From Bacillus sp. EB600 (lineage in GTDB: Bacteria > Bacillota > Bacilli > Bacillales > Cytobacillaceae), in the NCBI RefSeq assembly GCF_024494385.1, contig NZ_JAEVLT010000035.1, forward strand, positions 1 through 48,369: 48,369 bases of DNA, read 5' to 3'. The position numbers and the translations under genes were made by a program. Of this stretch, positions 27,047 through 36,436 are shown piece after piece (position 1 is the stretch's first letter; the number at the start of each line of letters is the position of its first letter). Below the pieces are notes generated by a model, which saw only the letters and a program-made list of their open reading frames with translations, was not told the origin of the DNA and ran no database searches.

Positions 27047-28273
27047 TCAATGCGCGGCTGCCGATTTTTCTAACGGTTGTTGATTTGTTGGTGTTGCTTT
27101 TTCGGACTTTGCCAAAAGGATTTTGCGAGACAGTACTATAAAGATCAGTGTACCAAATGAAATCATTCCGACGACAATCATAATTTCAATAAGTGTTGGT
27201 GCATAATGACCGTGTCGTAACCAAAAATACGGGACAACATCCGAGTCATTAGGAAGATATTTTCCAAGTGTAATACCAGGAGCTCCATCCGCATGCTGGT
27301 AAATAAATGAGGTGAACAATAACCACACCCGTTTAAAGAATACACCGATGACAATTAATACAGATGAAAAGATAACGAGTCCTGTTTTCTCTCTATTTTT
27401 CTTAAATAGTAAAATAGCGAGCGGGATCACAAAGCCTAAAATGATCTCACCCCAGAAAAATGGCGCCGTTGAACCTTTCACCATCTCTTTTAAGATCAGC
27501 ATTTCTGATTCTTCCTGCGGATAAACCATCGTCAAGATTTCTGAGAACACAAAGTAAGCATCCACAGCCACACAAGTGACTAAAAGACCTGCCAGAGTGG
27601 TAATGAGCTTTTTCTCAACCATAAATAATTTGTATTTTATTAAAAGAACAAGCACAATGATGAGCAGTGCAAGTCCCGAGTCCAAAGCGGAAGCTACGAA
27701 CAAAGGAGCCATTAAAGCACTATGCCAGCCATCACGGGCGATTTGTAAACCGAAAATCCAAGCCGTAACAGAGTGAACGAGAATCGCAACCGGAAGGGCT
27801 ACACTCGACATGATTTTCATCGTCTTCGGATTTGGATTTGGCCTGGTCATTAAATAAAGATAAAGCACGTTAATACACAAATAGAGTGTGATAACACATA
27901 CATCCCACATCAATGGCGACTTAAATTGAGAGTGCAGAAGCAGATTAAGGACTCGTTCAGGACTCCCGATATCAACCATGATGAAAATTCCTGCCACCGT
28001 AATACAAGCAGTGGAAAGAATTGTGGCCGGCTTTGCTACTACTTTAAAAGATTTGATATTAAACACCGTCGCTGATGATGAAACGATTAGACCACCTGCT
28101 GATAGACCAACGAAGAACATGAACATCGTAATATATAGTCCCCAGGAGACGGCGTTGTTCATACCTGTTACACCAAGACCCTTGACGAGCTGATAGCCTA
28201 AAGCTCCAAATCCCATTAGCGTAAGTATTCCTAAAGCGCCCATCCAAATATAGAGGTTTGCCTTCTTATTCAT
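27047..28273 (-). CDS. NrfD/PsrC-type membrane anchor subunit
   Basis: 408-aa polytopic quinol-interacting subunit of a Mo/FeS membrane complex. Several long hydrophobic helices are visible (about 9-10), with the family stretch NAVSWGLYITMFMFFVGLSAGG at 40-61. PQEESEMLILKEM and TAPFFWGEIILGFVIPLAIL are also NrfD-like. GGAGGGAAC precedes the ATG; the gap to the FeS subunit gene is 3 bases. It would take electrons from (or give them to) the menaquinone pool. Confidence 0.9.
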   Translation of the reverse strand: MNKKANLYIWMGALGILTLMGFGALGYQLVKGLGVTGMNNAVSWGLYITMFMFFVGLSAGGLIVSSSATVFNIKSFKVVAKPATILSTACITVAGIFIMVDIGSPERVLNLLLHSQFKSPLMWDVCVITLYLCINVLYLYLMTRPNPNPKTMKIMSSVALPVAILVHSVTAWIFGLQIARDGWHSALMAPLFVASALDSGLALLIIVLVLLIKYKLFMVEKKLITTLAGLLVTCVAVDAYFVFSEILTMVYPQEESEMLILKEMVKGSTAPFFWGEIILGFVIPLAILLFKKNREKTGLVIFSSVLIVIGVFFKRVWLLFTSFIYQHADGAPGITLGKYLPNDSDVVPYFWLRHGHYAPTLIEIMIVVGMISFGTLIFIVLSRKILLAKSEKATPTNQQPLEKSAAAH

Positions 28274-28276
28274 CGA

Positions 28277-28909
28277 TCAGTTCCCTCCATTCAAGCCCAA
28301 ATAATAGACTTGCGGCTTAGTCCCTTTTTCTTTCAACAATTGTTCGCCATTTTTCTCACGAATCAAATGGGATACATCACTGTTCGGGTCATCCAAATCG
28401 CCAAACGTTCTCGCTTCGGCAGGACAGCAGACGACACACATCGGCTTCAATCCATCATCTGTTCTCTCTTTGCACATCGAACATTTTTCCACGACACCCA
28501 CCTTGCGTTCAGGCACCTTACTATCTCCGTAGTTAAAGCCTGGATAGCGTACGGCCTCCTCCCAATTGAAAACGCGGACATTATAAGGGCAAGCAGCCAT
28601 ACAATATCGACAGCCAATACAGCGGTCATAGTTTATTAATACTCGTCCATCCTCTGCTTTGTATGTGGCACCAACCGGGCAAACCTTTACACATGGAGCG
28701 TTCTCGCAATGCTGGCAAGAAACAGGAATATATTTCTTTTTAACATTTGGATACACTCCATTGACTCCGTCCAGCTCTTCGGAATCCATCGTCAAAACCC
28801 GATTCCACAGCATTCCCATCGGGACGTTGTTTTGCATTTTACATGCATTGGAACAGGTTTGACAGCCGATGCATTTATTCAAATCAATAACCATTCCTAA
28901 CTTTGTCAT
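28277..28909 (-). CDS. [4Fe-4S] electron-transfer subunit (DmsB/NrfC/PsrB-like)
   Basis: 210 aa. Four cysteine clusters for four [4Fe-4S] centres: CIGCQTCSNACK near 14, CQHCENAPCVKVCP near 65, CIGCRYCMAACP near 98, and CSMCKERTDDGLKPMCVVCC near 142. No RR signal is seen, so export as a hitchhiker with the catalytic subunit is likely. It carries electrons between the membrane anchor and the Mo subunit. The start is 11 bases after the catalytic gene's stop. Confidence 0.93.
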   Translation of the reverse strand: MTKLGMVIDLNKCIGCQTCSNACKMQNNVPMGMLWNRVLTMDSEELDGVNGVYPNVKKKYIPVSCQHCENAPCVKVCPVGATYKAEDGRVLINYDRCIGCRYCMAACPYNVRVFNWEEAVRYPGFNYGDSKVPERKVGVVEKCSMCKERTDDGLKPMCVVCCPAEARTFGDLDDPNSDVSHLIREKNGEQLLKEKGTKPQVYYLGLNGGN

Positions 28910-28920
28910 ACGCCCACCTC

Positions 28921-31287
28921 CTAAACTTTCTTCACTTCAACTAACGTATCATTATAAGGAATAACAGGACCGTACCTGAGTTTATACTGACGAGGGTTCA
29001 GGTAGTCATTGGTTACATTTTGCAGATTGCCCGCAACCATCATCTTTGGCCACCAACCTTCATGAAGCCTGATTTGTCCAGGGCGATAAGCTTCATTGAA
29101 CCTGCAGCGGGCCCGAAATTTCCCGCGATCATTAAATACCTCGACAATATCGTCATTTTGCAAACCTCTGCTTTTCGCATCCTGCGGGTTCATTTCCACC
29201 CGTGGCTCAGGGTAATATTGATTGATCCACTTGGCATTGGAAAATTGAGAGTGGACCCGATACCTCGTATGCGCCGAGCTGAAATTCAGCGGATATTTCT
29301 TCATTAACGGGTTCTCTTTCGATGCCTCGCTTGGTGCTTCAAAGTTCGGCAATGCTTGATGATCCTCAATCATGATTTCATGATAAAGCTCCAATTTAGT
29401 GGACGGTGTAGGATATACTTGATCCATAAAGCTGCGATAAGGTTCTTCCGGTGCATTGAGTCGCATAATGAAATTATGTTCTTTCAGCGTCTTTACATTG
29501 ATTCCTATTAATGCCGGATCTTGTGAATTCAAGCGTGCGTTCTGATACTCCTCAGGCGTTTTCGGTAGGTATTGATCAAGCCCGAGTTTTGCAGCCAATT
29601 CCTTTTCAATCTGAAAATCCGACTTGCTTTGATGCAGCGGCTCAATGATTCTTTGTGAAAGCAGTACATGCGATCGATTGATTTGCAGATTCACAATATC
29701 ATATTCGCTTTCAAAAGCTGTAGATGCCGGCAGGACAATGTCGGAGTAATCGACACTAGGATTATGGAACGGGTCAATCGTTACCACGAAATCTAATTCC
29801 TCAATCCATTTTTCCGTTTTATGCAAATTGGCAAATTGCTGTTGCAAGCCGTTTCCGACGTTAACCACTGCCTTTATAGAGTTCGGTTTGTCACGGAAAT
29901 CCGGAGCTGTCATTTCTGATTCGGCGACTTCAAATTGCGATGGCAGCTCCCATGAGCCCAGTTCGGCACTCCATGACGCAGCATGGTATAAAGCATTGCC
30001 AACTCCTCCGCCAACCCGTCCAATATTTCCGGTTAAGGCGCCAAGAATCCCGCCGGCATGACCGGTAACATCGGAATTCGCCCATTTATCGACACCGCCA
30101 AATCCCCAGCCAAGAACAGCCGGACCACGTGTGGCATAGTCTCTCGTTAATTCGAGGATGATATTTTCTTCGATTTCTGTTTTACCTGCAGCCCATTTCA
30201 GCGTATACTGCTTCTGGTTCTCTTTCAGTGCCGAAAATACGGTTTTGACCTTGACTCCCTCGGCAGAAAACTCACCTTCTAATTTTGCTTTCACACCTGG
30301 AGCATTGAATGGTTTGAGGGAATTGCTGTTCTCATCCCAAACCAGATAAGGATTCTTTTCGACACTCTCTTCGGAAGCATTTTTCCTGAGTAACTTTTGA
30401 TTATCCGCTCTGATTAAAAATGGAGCAGAAGTATTTTTAACTAAATAATCCTGATCATACCAATTGTTATCAAGGATCGTACTGATCATTCCCAGCAGCA
30501 ATGCGCCATCCGTACCCGGTTTGATTCTGATCCACTGATCGGATTTTGCCGCTGTTGTCGAATGGTTCGGGTCAATCACAATAATTTTCGCTCCGGATTC
30601 CTTTGCTTTATAAAAGAATTTCGAATCGGTAAGGGTGGTTTCCAGGATATTGCAGCCTAAGAAAATGATCGTTCTGGAATTGACCCAATCGGAAGGCTCA
30701 TTTTGGATATAACCATAATTTTCCGTACCGAGGCATTCTTCGAGTCCATTTGCCAATCCAATATCGATGCCATTCCCATTGGCATATTGGGCTCCCAGCA
30801 AGGCTGGCAAAAATGGATATCCGTATTCAACTGACGGGCTAAGAATGAATAAAATCGATTTGCCCCCATATTTTGCTTTATACCCTTTTAACTTATTAGC
30901 AATTGTCGTAAGTGCCTCATTCCAAGTAATAGGAACAAACTTGCCCTCTCCTCTTTTTCCAACCCGCTTCAAAGGGGTTTGCAGACGATCCGGGCTATAG
31001 ATGCGTTCCATTTCGCTCAGCCCTTTTAAGCAAACAGTGGAAAACCGCTTATCAGGCCAGATATTAGGTTGAATCATAGCGAGCTTGCCGTCGCGCACGG
31101 TACATTTGAAAGCACAGCGGCCGCCGCAATCCATTGTATGATATGTGAAAGCTACCTTTTCCAGGGAGTTGCCTTTTGCTTCAACAGGCTGAAACCATTT
31201 CTCACTTGAAAATAGAGAACTAGACAATCCGATGGCTGCAGTCCCGGCTGCACCAGCCTTAATAAAATTTCTTCTAGAAATACCCAT
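28921..31287 (-). CDS. Tat-exported molybdopterin oxidoreductase (DMSO reductase family), catalytic subunit
   Basis: 788 aa. The signal is SRRNFIKAG (twin arginine) with a hydrophobic region and a cut near VEAKG. An FeS site C-GGR-C-AFK-C followed by TVCLKG lies just after the signal. Bis-MGD domains follow, with GWGFGG, GGGVG and VVNVGNG-type stretches; the C-terminal RYRVHSQFSNAKW and NDRGKFRARC match the DMSOR family end. I cannot place an obvious Cys or Ser Mo ligand (the region near GLANGLEECLGT is unusual), so the substrate group is not fixed by eye. First gene of an eight-gene operon with FeS, NrfD, chaperone and Tat genes; GGAAGGAG precedes the ATG. Candidates include sulfur-oxyanion, polysulfide, selenate or S-/N-oxide reductases. 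Confidence 0.88.
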   Translation of the reverse strand: MGISRRNFIKAGAAGTAAIGLSSSLFSSEKWFQPVEAKGNSLEKVAFTYHTMDCGGRCAFKCTVRDGKLAMIQPNIWPDKRFSTVCLKGLSEMERIYSPDRLQTPLKRVGKRGEGKFVPITWNEALTTIANKLKGYKAKYGGKSILFILSPSVEYGYPFLPALLGAQYANGNGIDIGLANGLEECLGTENYGYIQNEPSDWVNSRTIIFLGCNILETTLTDSKFFYKAKESGAKIIVIDPNHSTTAAKSDQWIRIKPGTDGALLLGMISTILDNNWYDQDYLVKNTSAPFLIRADNQKLLRKNASEESVEKNPYLVWDENSNSLKPFNAPGVKAKLEGEFSAEGVKVKTVFSALKENQKQYTLKWAAGKTEIEENIILELTRDYATRGPAVLGWGFGGVDKWANSDVTGHAGGILGALTGNIGRVGGGVGNALYHAASWSAELGSWELPSQFEVAESEMTAPDFRDKPNSIKAVVNVGNGLQQQFANLHKTEKWIEELDFVVTIDPFHNPSVDYSDIVLPASTAFESEYDIVNLQINRSHVLLSQRIIEPLHQSKSDFQIEKELAAKLGLDQYLPKTPEEYQNARLNSQDPALIGINVKTLKEHNFIMRLNAPEEPYRSFMDQVYPTPSTKLELYHEIMIEDHQALPNFEAPSEASKENPLMKKYPLNFSSAHTRYRVHSQFSNAKWINQYYPEPRVEMNPQDAKSRGLQNDDIVEVFNDRGKFRARCRFNEAYRPGQIRLHEGWWPKMMVAGNLQNVTNDYLNPRQYKLRYGPVIPYNDTLVEVKKV

Positions 31288-31781
31288 TGTGACTCTCCTT
31301 CCATTTCAGCTTCTTCTTTTATAAACGATGAATTGGATTTCATCATTCCTTTTGAAGGATGATTGTTTTGTTTTACAGTTATATTTTAAATCCAGAAACC
31401 TGTGTTGAGGAGTGTGGGTTTCTCCATACTTTACATATCGTAATTGTGCCGTTTTAACAGTCGGTATCTCATTGTTTCCCAATAAAGTGGACATTTTTTG
31501 AACGATAAAAATGATTGAACATGAATAAGACCCCTTTTTAATAAAAGCTTTGTTATTAACTTGTTTAAGTAGTTATTATAATCTGCATTTCTCGAGTGAG
31601 GTGTAATCTGTTAACTATTTCACAAATTCGCAAAAAAGTTTTGGATAATGTATGACAATGAAAAAAGCTCGATCGAAAACGGTACAATAAAGTGAATATA
31701 TAGTATAGCTAAACAATTTATTTTCCTCTATTGGAAAAAGACAGGCTCATAATTATGAAATTGATTCAGTTTTTAAGAATA
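31288..31781. other. Control region of the molybdoenzyme operon
   Basis: 494 bases between the PucR-type regulator (ends 31782) and the operon start. Holds an FNR-like site and a candidate -10 (next entry); the proximal 250 bases would be a long 5' leader in which I see no named RNA motif. No gene. Confidence 0.5.
31575..31624 (-). promoter_or_regulatory. FNR-like site and candidate promoter of the Mo operon
   Basis: On the minus strand TGTGA-N6-TAACA (31609-31624, one mismatch to the TGTGA-N6-TCACA consensus of FNR/CRP) is followed by TATAAT (31575-31580). No -35-like hexamer lies at the right distance, which suits an activated promoter. The site centre would be about -48 rather than -41.5, so it is tentative. 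Confidence 0.45.
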
Positions 31782-33278
31782 TTATAGAAACATAGAGAAA
31801 TAGATTTTCACTGCAACCACGAGATCCGTAAATTCTACTGAATTTTGTAAACTAATACCCGTAATTTCTTCGATTTTTTTAATCCGATTCCTTAATGTAT
31901 TTGGGTGAACATATAGTGCTTCGGATACTTCACTAATAATTCCTTGATGCTGAATATAAGCCTTTAGTGTTTTAACATATTCCGTTCCCTGCTCGAGATC
32001 ACTATCAATTAATGATGCTAAATATTCCTGGCTAAAATCGTATAGAATCTCTCTGTGAATAGAGGTAAGCAGGTGGAGGATTCCCAGATCATTCATATGG
32101 AATACTTGTTTATTTTCAAACCATACTTGACCAAATTGCAAAGCCATTTTCGCTTCCTGGTAACTTTTATTTAGATTAATCGTATCCTGATACCATTTCC
32201 CTATCCCGATACTAAATTTACAATGCGGCCAATTGTGCTTTAGCTCTTGCTCTATCTGATTTGCTATTTTCGTGACAAACTTTTTTCTTTCATTAAAGGT
32301 GCAATTTTCTCCATCCTCCACCATCACAACAATTTGATCTTGAAATGGAAAGATAATGATGGTTTCCTGCAGGGGTGCGATTAGAGCCTCTATATGAGTG
32401 ATCATCTCATCCATCCACTCTAAATTCATTGACATTTCGCCTAATTGGTCGACATTTATGATAAATAAATGGTGTGCATTTTCTAAGTTCCATCCCCAAG
32501 CTTTTCCCTGTGTAATCATGACCTTCTTTGATTCAAATTTATGATAGAGAAGATCGTAAACGAAATGTTCTTTAAACTTTTCTTGCTGCTCCCTAAACAT
32601 TTCCTCTGTTTGAAAAAGCAGAGCCGTTAATCCGATTAATTTATCGACCAGATTCTTTTGCCAATCGACTAGATGTGCTGAGGCTGCAAGCGTTAAATGA
32701 ATATGTCCGGCAATGTTAATCGGATATTTTTCAAAGGGCTTCGCTGCCACTAGCTGTTGCTTGTCTATTTCTGGTTCAGTTTGCCATAGAAGCTGGTCAT
32801 TTTCATCAAAGTAGAGAAAGGGTGTTCCCAAAGCCTTTGATAGATTGGCAGCGATATTCATAAACCCCTTTTTCATAAATCCATTAAGCTCCATGCTTAT
32901 TTGACTGTAGAAAAAAAATGGGTCATTCCTTTCTTGAAACACCGATAATGCAGAAGAATCATCAACTTGAATAATCGGTACTTGACATTGCTGGTAAAGT
33001 GCTAGACTATCTTCTTGAATGGGTGCATGATTTCGAAGACAGATAACGATTGCGATTAAATTCAAATCCTGAATCAATTGATTTATCCGGTCTTTTTCGT
33101 CCAACTTCATGCAATCTTCATTATTTTGGATGACGAGCAATGTTGGATCTTGAAACCATTGATCTGAAATGCCTGAAACGATTGTTTCGTAATACACTCG
33201 CTCCTTTGGCAAAGGCGTTAAAAAAGTTAGCTGATACATTGGTATCGATAGTAATAAGTCCTGAAATGAAGTTTTCAT
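31782..33278 (-). CDS. PucR-type transcriptional regulator
   Basis: 498 aa. An N-terminal PucR-like sensory domain (residues about 7-120, starting LLLSIPMYQLTFL) precedes a linker, a CdaR-type GGDEF-like middle (about 230-390), and a C-terminal PucR helix-turn-helix with YVHPNTLRNRIKKIEEITG. The gene starts 9 bases after the FeS gene, so they form a short operon. B. subtilis PucR controls purine-degradation genes including xanthine dehydrogenase, a Mo enzyme. Here the neighbours are DMSOR-family enzymes instead. It probably controls its own operon and the divergent oxidoreductase, perhaps the exported complex too (inference). Confidence 0.88.
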   Translation of the reverse strand: MKTSFQDLLLSIPMYQLTFLTPLPKERVYYETIVSGISDQWFQDPTLLVIQNNEDCMKLDEKDRINQLIQDLNLIAIVICLRNHAPIQEDSLALYQQCQVPIIQVDDSSALSVFQERNDPFFFYSQISMELNGFMKKGFMNIAANLSKALGTPFLYFDENDQLLWQTEPEIDKQQLVAAKPFEKYPINIAGHIHLTLAASAHLVDWQKNLVDKLIGLTALLFQTEEMFREQQEKFKEHFVYDLLYHKFESKKVMITQGKAWGWNLENAHHLFIINVDQLGEMSMNLEWMDEMITHIEALIAPLQETIIIFPFQDQIVVMVEDGENCTFNERKKFVTKIANQIEQELKHNWPHCKFSIGIGKWYQDTINLNKSYQEAKMALQFGQVWFENKQVFHMNDLGILHLLTSIHREILYDFSQEYLASLIDSDLEQGTEYVKTLKAYIQHQGIISEVSEALYVHPNTLRNRIKKIEEITGISLQNSVEFTDLVVAVKIYFSMFL

Positions 33279-33287
33279 AGCTGCCGA

Positions 33288-33842
33288 TCATCCTTCTCTT
33301 AAAAAGACGTGTCCCTTTTGTTTTTTTATGACTTTCATAGATGGATTCGTATAACCAGCAATCGGTACACCTGCATTAGTAAAATTGCTGGATTTAATTT
33401 CATTTGTATCGACGAGAATCATGCTAAGAGCACCTGTCGTGCAATTTTCAACACAAATGGGCCGCAGGCCTTGATCAATTCTATCTACACAAAAATTACA
33501 TTTATCTACTCTATTTGTTTTTGGGTTTAATTTTGGAGCATGAAAAGGGCAGACTTCAATACATCTTCTGCAAGCCTTACAGTGACTTGGATCGTGGACA
33601 ACAATGCCATCCCCGCGTTTTTGAAAATTATTTTCCGGACAAGTATAAACACAAACGGGATTCAGACAATGGTTACAGGACATAGAAATGTGGAATGGCT
33701 GTGCATCCTTCTGTGTCTCATAAGTAAGTACATGTCTGCGATGAACACCCATTAAACCGTAATAGTCATTACATGACATCTCACATGTCTTGCAATTGAT
33801 GCATCTATTAAAATCAACGGAAAATACTAAATGCTGAGCCAT
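33288..33842 (-). CDS. [4Fe-4S] electron-transfer protein (DmsB-like)
   Basis: 184 aa with four cysteine clusters: CINCKTCEMSCN near 14, CNHCLNPVCVYTCP near 55, CKACRRCIEVCP near 88, and CNFCVDRIDQGLRPICVENC near 115. No signal peptide. ATG chosen, with GGAGGG upstream; a TTG codon sits directly before it. It is divergent from a cytoplasmic molybdoenzyme, its likely redox partner, and cotranscribed with the PucR-type gene. Confidence 0.9.
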   Translation of the reverse strand: MAQHLVFSVDFNRCINCKTCEMSCNDYYGLMGVHRRHVLTYETQKDAQPFHISMSCNHCLNPVCVYTCPENNFQKRGDGIVVHDPSHCKACRRCIEVCPFHAPKLNPKTNRVDKCNFCVDRIDQGLRPICVENCTTGALSMILVDTNEIKSSNFTNAGVPIAGYTNPSMKVIKKQKGHVFLREG

Positions 33843-34021
33843 CAAGCAATTCCCTCCTTCCAGACCAAAAGTGTCACATAAAAAGAATAATTTACAATCT
33901 ATTAATAGTTTATACTATATTAATAAGATTAATTTGATGGCAAAATCACAGACTCATGAATTTTCATCTACAATTTTGTGAACACTTTTATTCAATGAAA
34001 AGTAATTGGATGTGAGCTAAC
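33843..34021. promoter_or_regulatory. Divergent control region of the FeS/PucR operon and molybdoenzyme 2
   Basis: 179 AT-rich bases. An imperfect palindrome ATTAATAGT-TTAT-ACTATATTAAT at 33901-33924 lies between the two starts and is a candidate regulator site. FNR-like half sites TCACA and TGTGA also occur, but no full dyad. Confidence 0.45.
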
Positions 34022-36058
34022 ATGAATAACCAATACACAACAAGAAAATTTAAGCATGTTTGTCCTAGAAGCTGCCCTAGCTCCTGCACGATGATTTCCT
34101 ATGTAGAAAATGATCGCCTTGTTCATCTTTCTGGCAACCCAACACATCCTTATACGAGAGGAAAGCTGTGTGCGAAAGGATTTTCTTATCCAGAGAAAAA
34201 TAGTCATCGTGACCGCCTTAAATTCCCTTACTTTCAAAAGGTAAAAGGCTCGGGGAAATTTATTCAAATTACTTGGGATAAGGCTTTTGAGCTTATAATT
34301 AATGAAATGTTGACTATTCATGAACGCTTTGGAAGCTTTCTTCCTTTTGCTTTATGGAAAGGTGCCGGAAATATAGGTGTGCATCATTATGTAGCGGATG
34401 AGTTTTTTTCAAGCATTGGTGAAACAACACGGATTGTTGGATCTTCATCCTTTTCAATTGGATTTCAAGCGATTCAATCTGATTTTGGTGCTGTATGGAT
34501 GTCAGATCCTTCTACTATAAAGGAAGCCTCGATCATCATAATCTGGGGTGCCAACCCCGCTGCAACCAACATTCATCTTATTCCTTTTATCATTGATGCA
34601 AAAATGAAAGGTGCAAAAGTTGTCGTCATCGACCCTATTTATACCCAAACAGCGGAGCTTGCGGACTTATATATTCAACTGCGCCCAAGTACAGATGAAT
34701 CGTTAGCTGCCTTTTTAATAAAAGGTCTGTTAGCGAGGAATGCTTTAGATAATAAGTTTTTGGAAAAATATACAGTTGGATTTAATGAATTTTTACAGAT
34801 AATTCAAGGGATAGCAATTGAAGAATGTTTGCTTGCTTGTGATGTTGCGAAAGAGGCGGCAGACTTATTAGTGGATTGGTTAACGACAGCTGAATCGGTT
34901 TCTTACGTTATCGGGTCAGGACTGCAAAAACACGGCTCCAGCGGTGGACAAGCTATTCGTTCGATTGAAGCCTTAGCTGCGGCCCGGGGGGATATCGGAA
35001 AATTAGGTGGAGGCATTTTCTTGAGATGTAACGACACCATGATTTTTACTAATCAAAGCCCTTTCAATTTTAATCGTCAAAATCGGATCATGAAAGGCAA
35101 TGAGCTTGCTAAACAAGTTAGTCCACCTGTTGAAATGATGTGGATGTCGTGTGCAAATCCATTAACACAGGAGCCTAATTCAATTTGGTTGGAGCAGCTT
35201 ATCAAGGAGATTCCTTTTGTTGTCACCGTTGATCAATTTTTAACACCAACAGCGCTTATGTCTAATCTCGTCTTACCGACTACAACTCATTTTGAAGAGA
35301 TGGATATTGTAACGAGTTTTTGGCATAAGGAAATTGCGTTAAATGAAAAAGCTATTACTCCTTATTACGAGAGCAGAAGTGAATGGAACATTATGCACGA
35401 GCTGGCTGTAAGACTTAATCAGCATTCTCCTAACCTTTGTTCTTTTCCAATTCACTCGTCGGAAGAGGAATATTTGAATGCCCAATTCAACGATCGAGTG
35501 TTTAAACGCTATTCGATCAAGTCGGTTTCTGATTTAAAAGAAAGGTCAGTGAGTGCGAAGCAGACGAAAATTGCGTGGGAAGACAAACAATTTGCAACGG
35601 AAACGGGGAGATTCCAGTTTTATTCAGATACGGCGATACAAACTGTACCTTATCCGACAGGGACATTTGTTGAGGGAAAAAGGCCAACGAGCAATTATCC
35701 TTTTTGGCTTATTACCCCTCACCATCCATACGCACTTAATTCTCAATTTCATTTCATCCATTTATCCGATAATGAGGAAGCTGTTGCAAGGATTCATCCT
35801 AAAGCGGCGAAAGAGTTGGGAATTATTGACGGAGAAGTCGTTAAAGTATTTAATCAGCAGGCTTGCATTGAGATTAAAGCAGTATATAGTTCTCAAGTTC
35901 CCAAAGATATTATCATGATTTATCAAGCTTGGTATCCCAATTCCAAAGTAAACAGTAACGATTTAGTACCTAACTTGCAAACGGATATCGGGGAAAATGA
36001 ATCCACTTCGAGAAGTATTCCATTCTATGACACGTTTGTGAATGTTAGAAAATTTTAA
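34022..36058 (+). CDS. Cytoplasmic molybdopterin oxidoreductase (DMSO reductase superfamily)
   Basis: 678 aa, no signal peptide. N-terminal FeS motif C-PRS-C-PSS-C followed by KLCAKG. The Mo-ligand region has the family layout GSSSFSIGFQAI, then EASIIIIWGANPAATNIHLIPF; the place often taken by Cys is Ser here (inference from the pattern). AAARGDIGKLGGGIFL and MMWMSCANPLTQEPNS, and a C-terminal cofactor domain with WLITPHHPYALNSQFHF, complete the fold. GGATGTGAG lies before the ATG. Divergent from its probable FeS partner and PucR regulator. Substrate unknown. Confidence 0.88.
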   Translation: MNNQYTTRKFKHVCPRSCPSSCTMISYVENDRLVHLSGNPTHPYTRGKLCAKGFSYPEKNSHRDRLKFPYFQKVKGSGKFIQITWDKAFELIINEMLTIHERFGSFLPFALWKGAGNIGVHHYVADEFFSSIGETTRIVGSSSFSIGFQAIQSDFGAVWMSDPSTIKEASIIIIWGANPAATNIHLIPFIIDAKMKGAKVVVIDPIYTQTAELADLYIQLRPSTDESLAAFLIKGLLARNALDNKFLEKYTVGFNEFLQIIQGIAIEECLLACDVAKEAADLLVDWLTTAESVSYVIGSGLQKHGSSGGQAIRSIEALAAARGDIGKLGGGIFLRCNDTMIFTNQSPFNFNRQNRIMKGNELAKQVSPPVEMMWMSCANPLTQEPNSIWLEQLIKEIPFVVTVDQFLTPTALMSNLVLPTTTHFEEMDIVTSFWHKEIALNEKAITPYYESRSEWNIMHELAVRLNQHSPNLCSFPIHSSEEEYLNAQFNDRVFKRYSIKSVSDLKERSVSAKQTKIAWEDKQFATETGRFQFYSDTAIQTVPYPTGTFVEGKRPTSNYPFWLITPHHPYALNSQFHFIHLSDNEEAVARIHPKAAKELGIIDGEVVKVFNQQACIEIKAVYSSQVPKDIIMIYQAWYPNSKVNSNDLVPNLQTDIGENESTSRSIPFYDTFVNVRKF

Positions 36059-36436
36059 TTCACAGCTGACACCGGCAATAATTTCAAAAAACAACACATA
36101 GAGCGGTTTTGCTTCCATAATTAAAAAAGAGCATTAAAACTTTGATTTGCCGAAATTTATTGAAACTAAAAAAGGCTCGGAAACTTATCCTCTGAGCTTT
36201 TTTTTATTCCCCACTGGATTTGTTCACCAGAATAACATTAGCATTTTGAGTTTTTCAGTTGCATAATAAAATATCTTCACTAAATTGAATAGATTAGTAC
36301 ATGGAAATTCTATAACCTGCTCTATACAAATTAGTACTCAATCACTTGAACTTTAAACAGTTAAACTTAAATTTATTTAATGCATTTTGTGGCAGGTACT
36401 TGAATGATCATACTAATTTGAAAAGGGGCACAGCAA
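36059..36436. other. Spacer after molybdoenzyme 2
   Basis: 378 bases with one terminator (36167-36206). The remainder leads to the EamA gene; no gene and no clear promoter seen. Confidence 0.5.
36167..36206 (+). terminator. Terminator of molybdoenzyme 2
   Basis: AAAAAGGCTC and GAGCTTTTTTTT with a 15-nt loop. Confidence 0.75.

Noticed and set aside
28059..28900. Plus- and minus-strand frames overlapping the FeS and NrfD-like genes
   Set aside because: The overlying frames encode complete, motif-bearing subunits; the alternatives have no family features or ribosome sites.
33843..34021. Full FNR dyad between the divergent FeS and molybdoenzyme genes
   Set aside because: Only half sites occur; spacings do not fit TGTGA-N6-TCACA.
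35553..35918. 121-codon plus-strand frame inside molybdoenzyme 2
   Set aside because: It lies fully within the oxidoreductase frame, is rich in Arg and Lys typical of shifted reading, and has no ribosome site.
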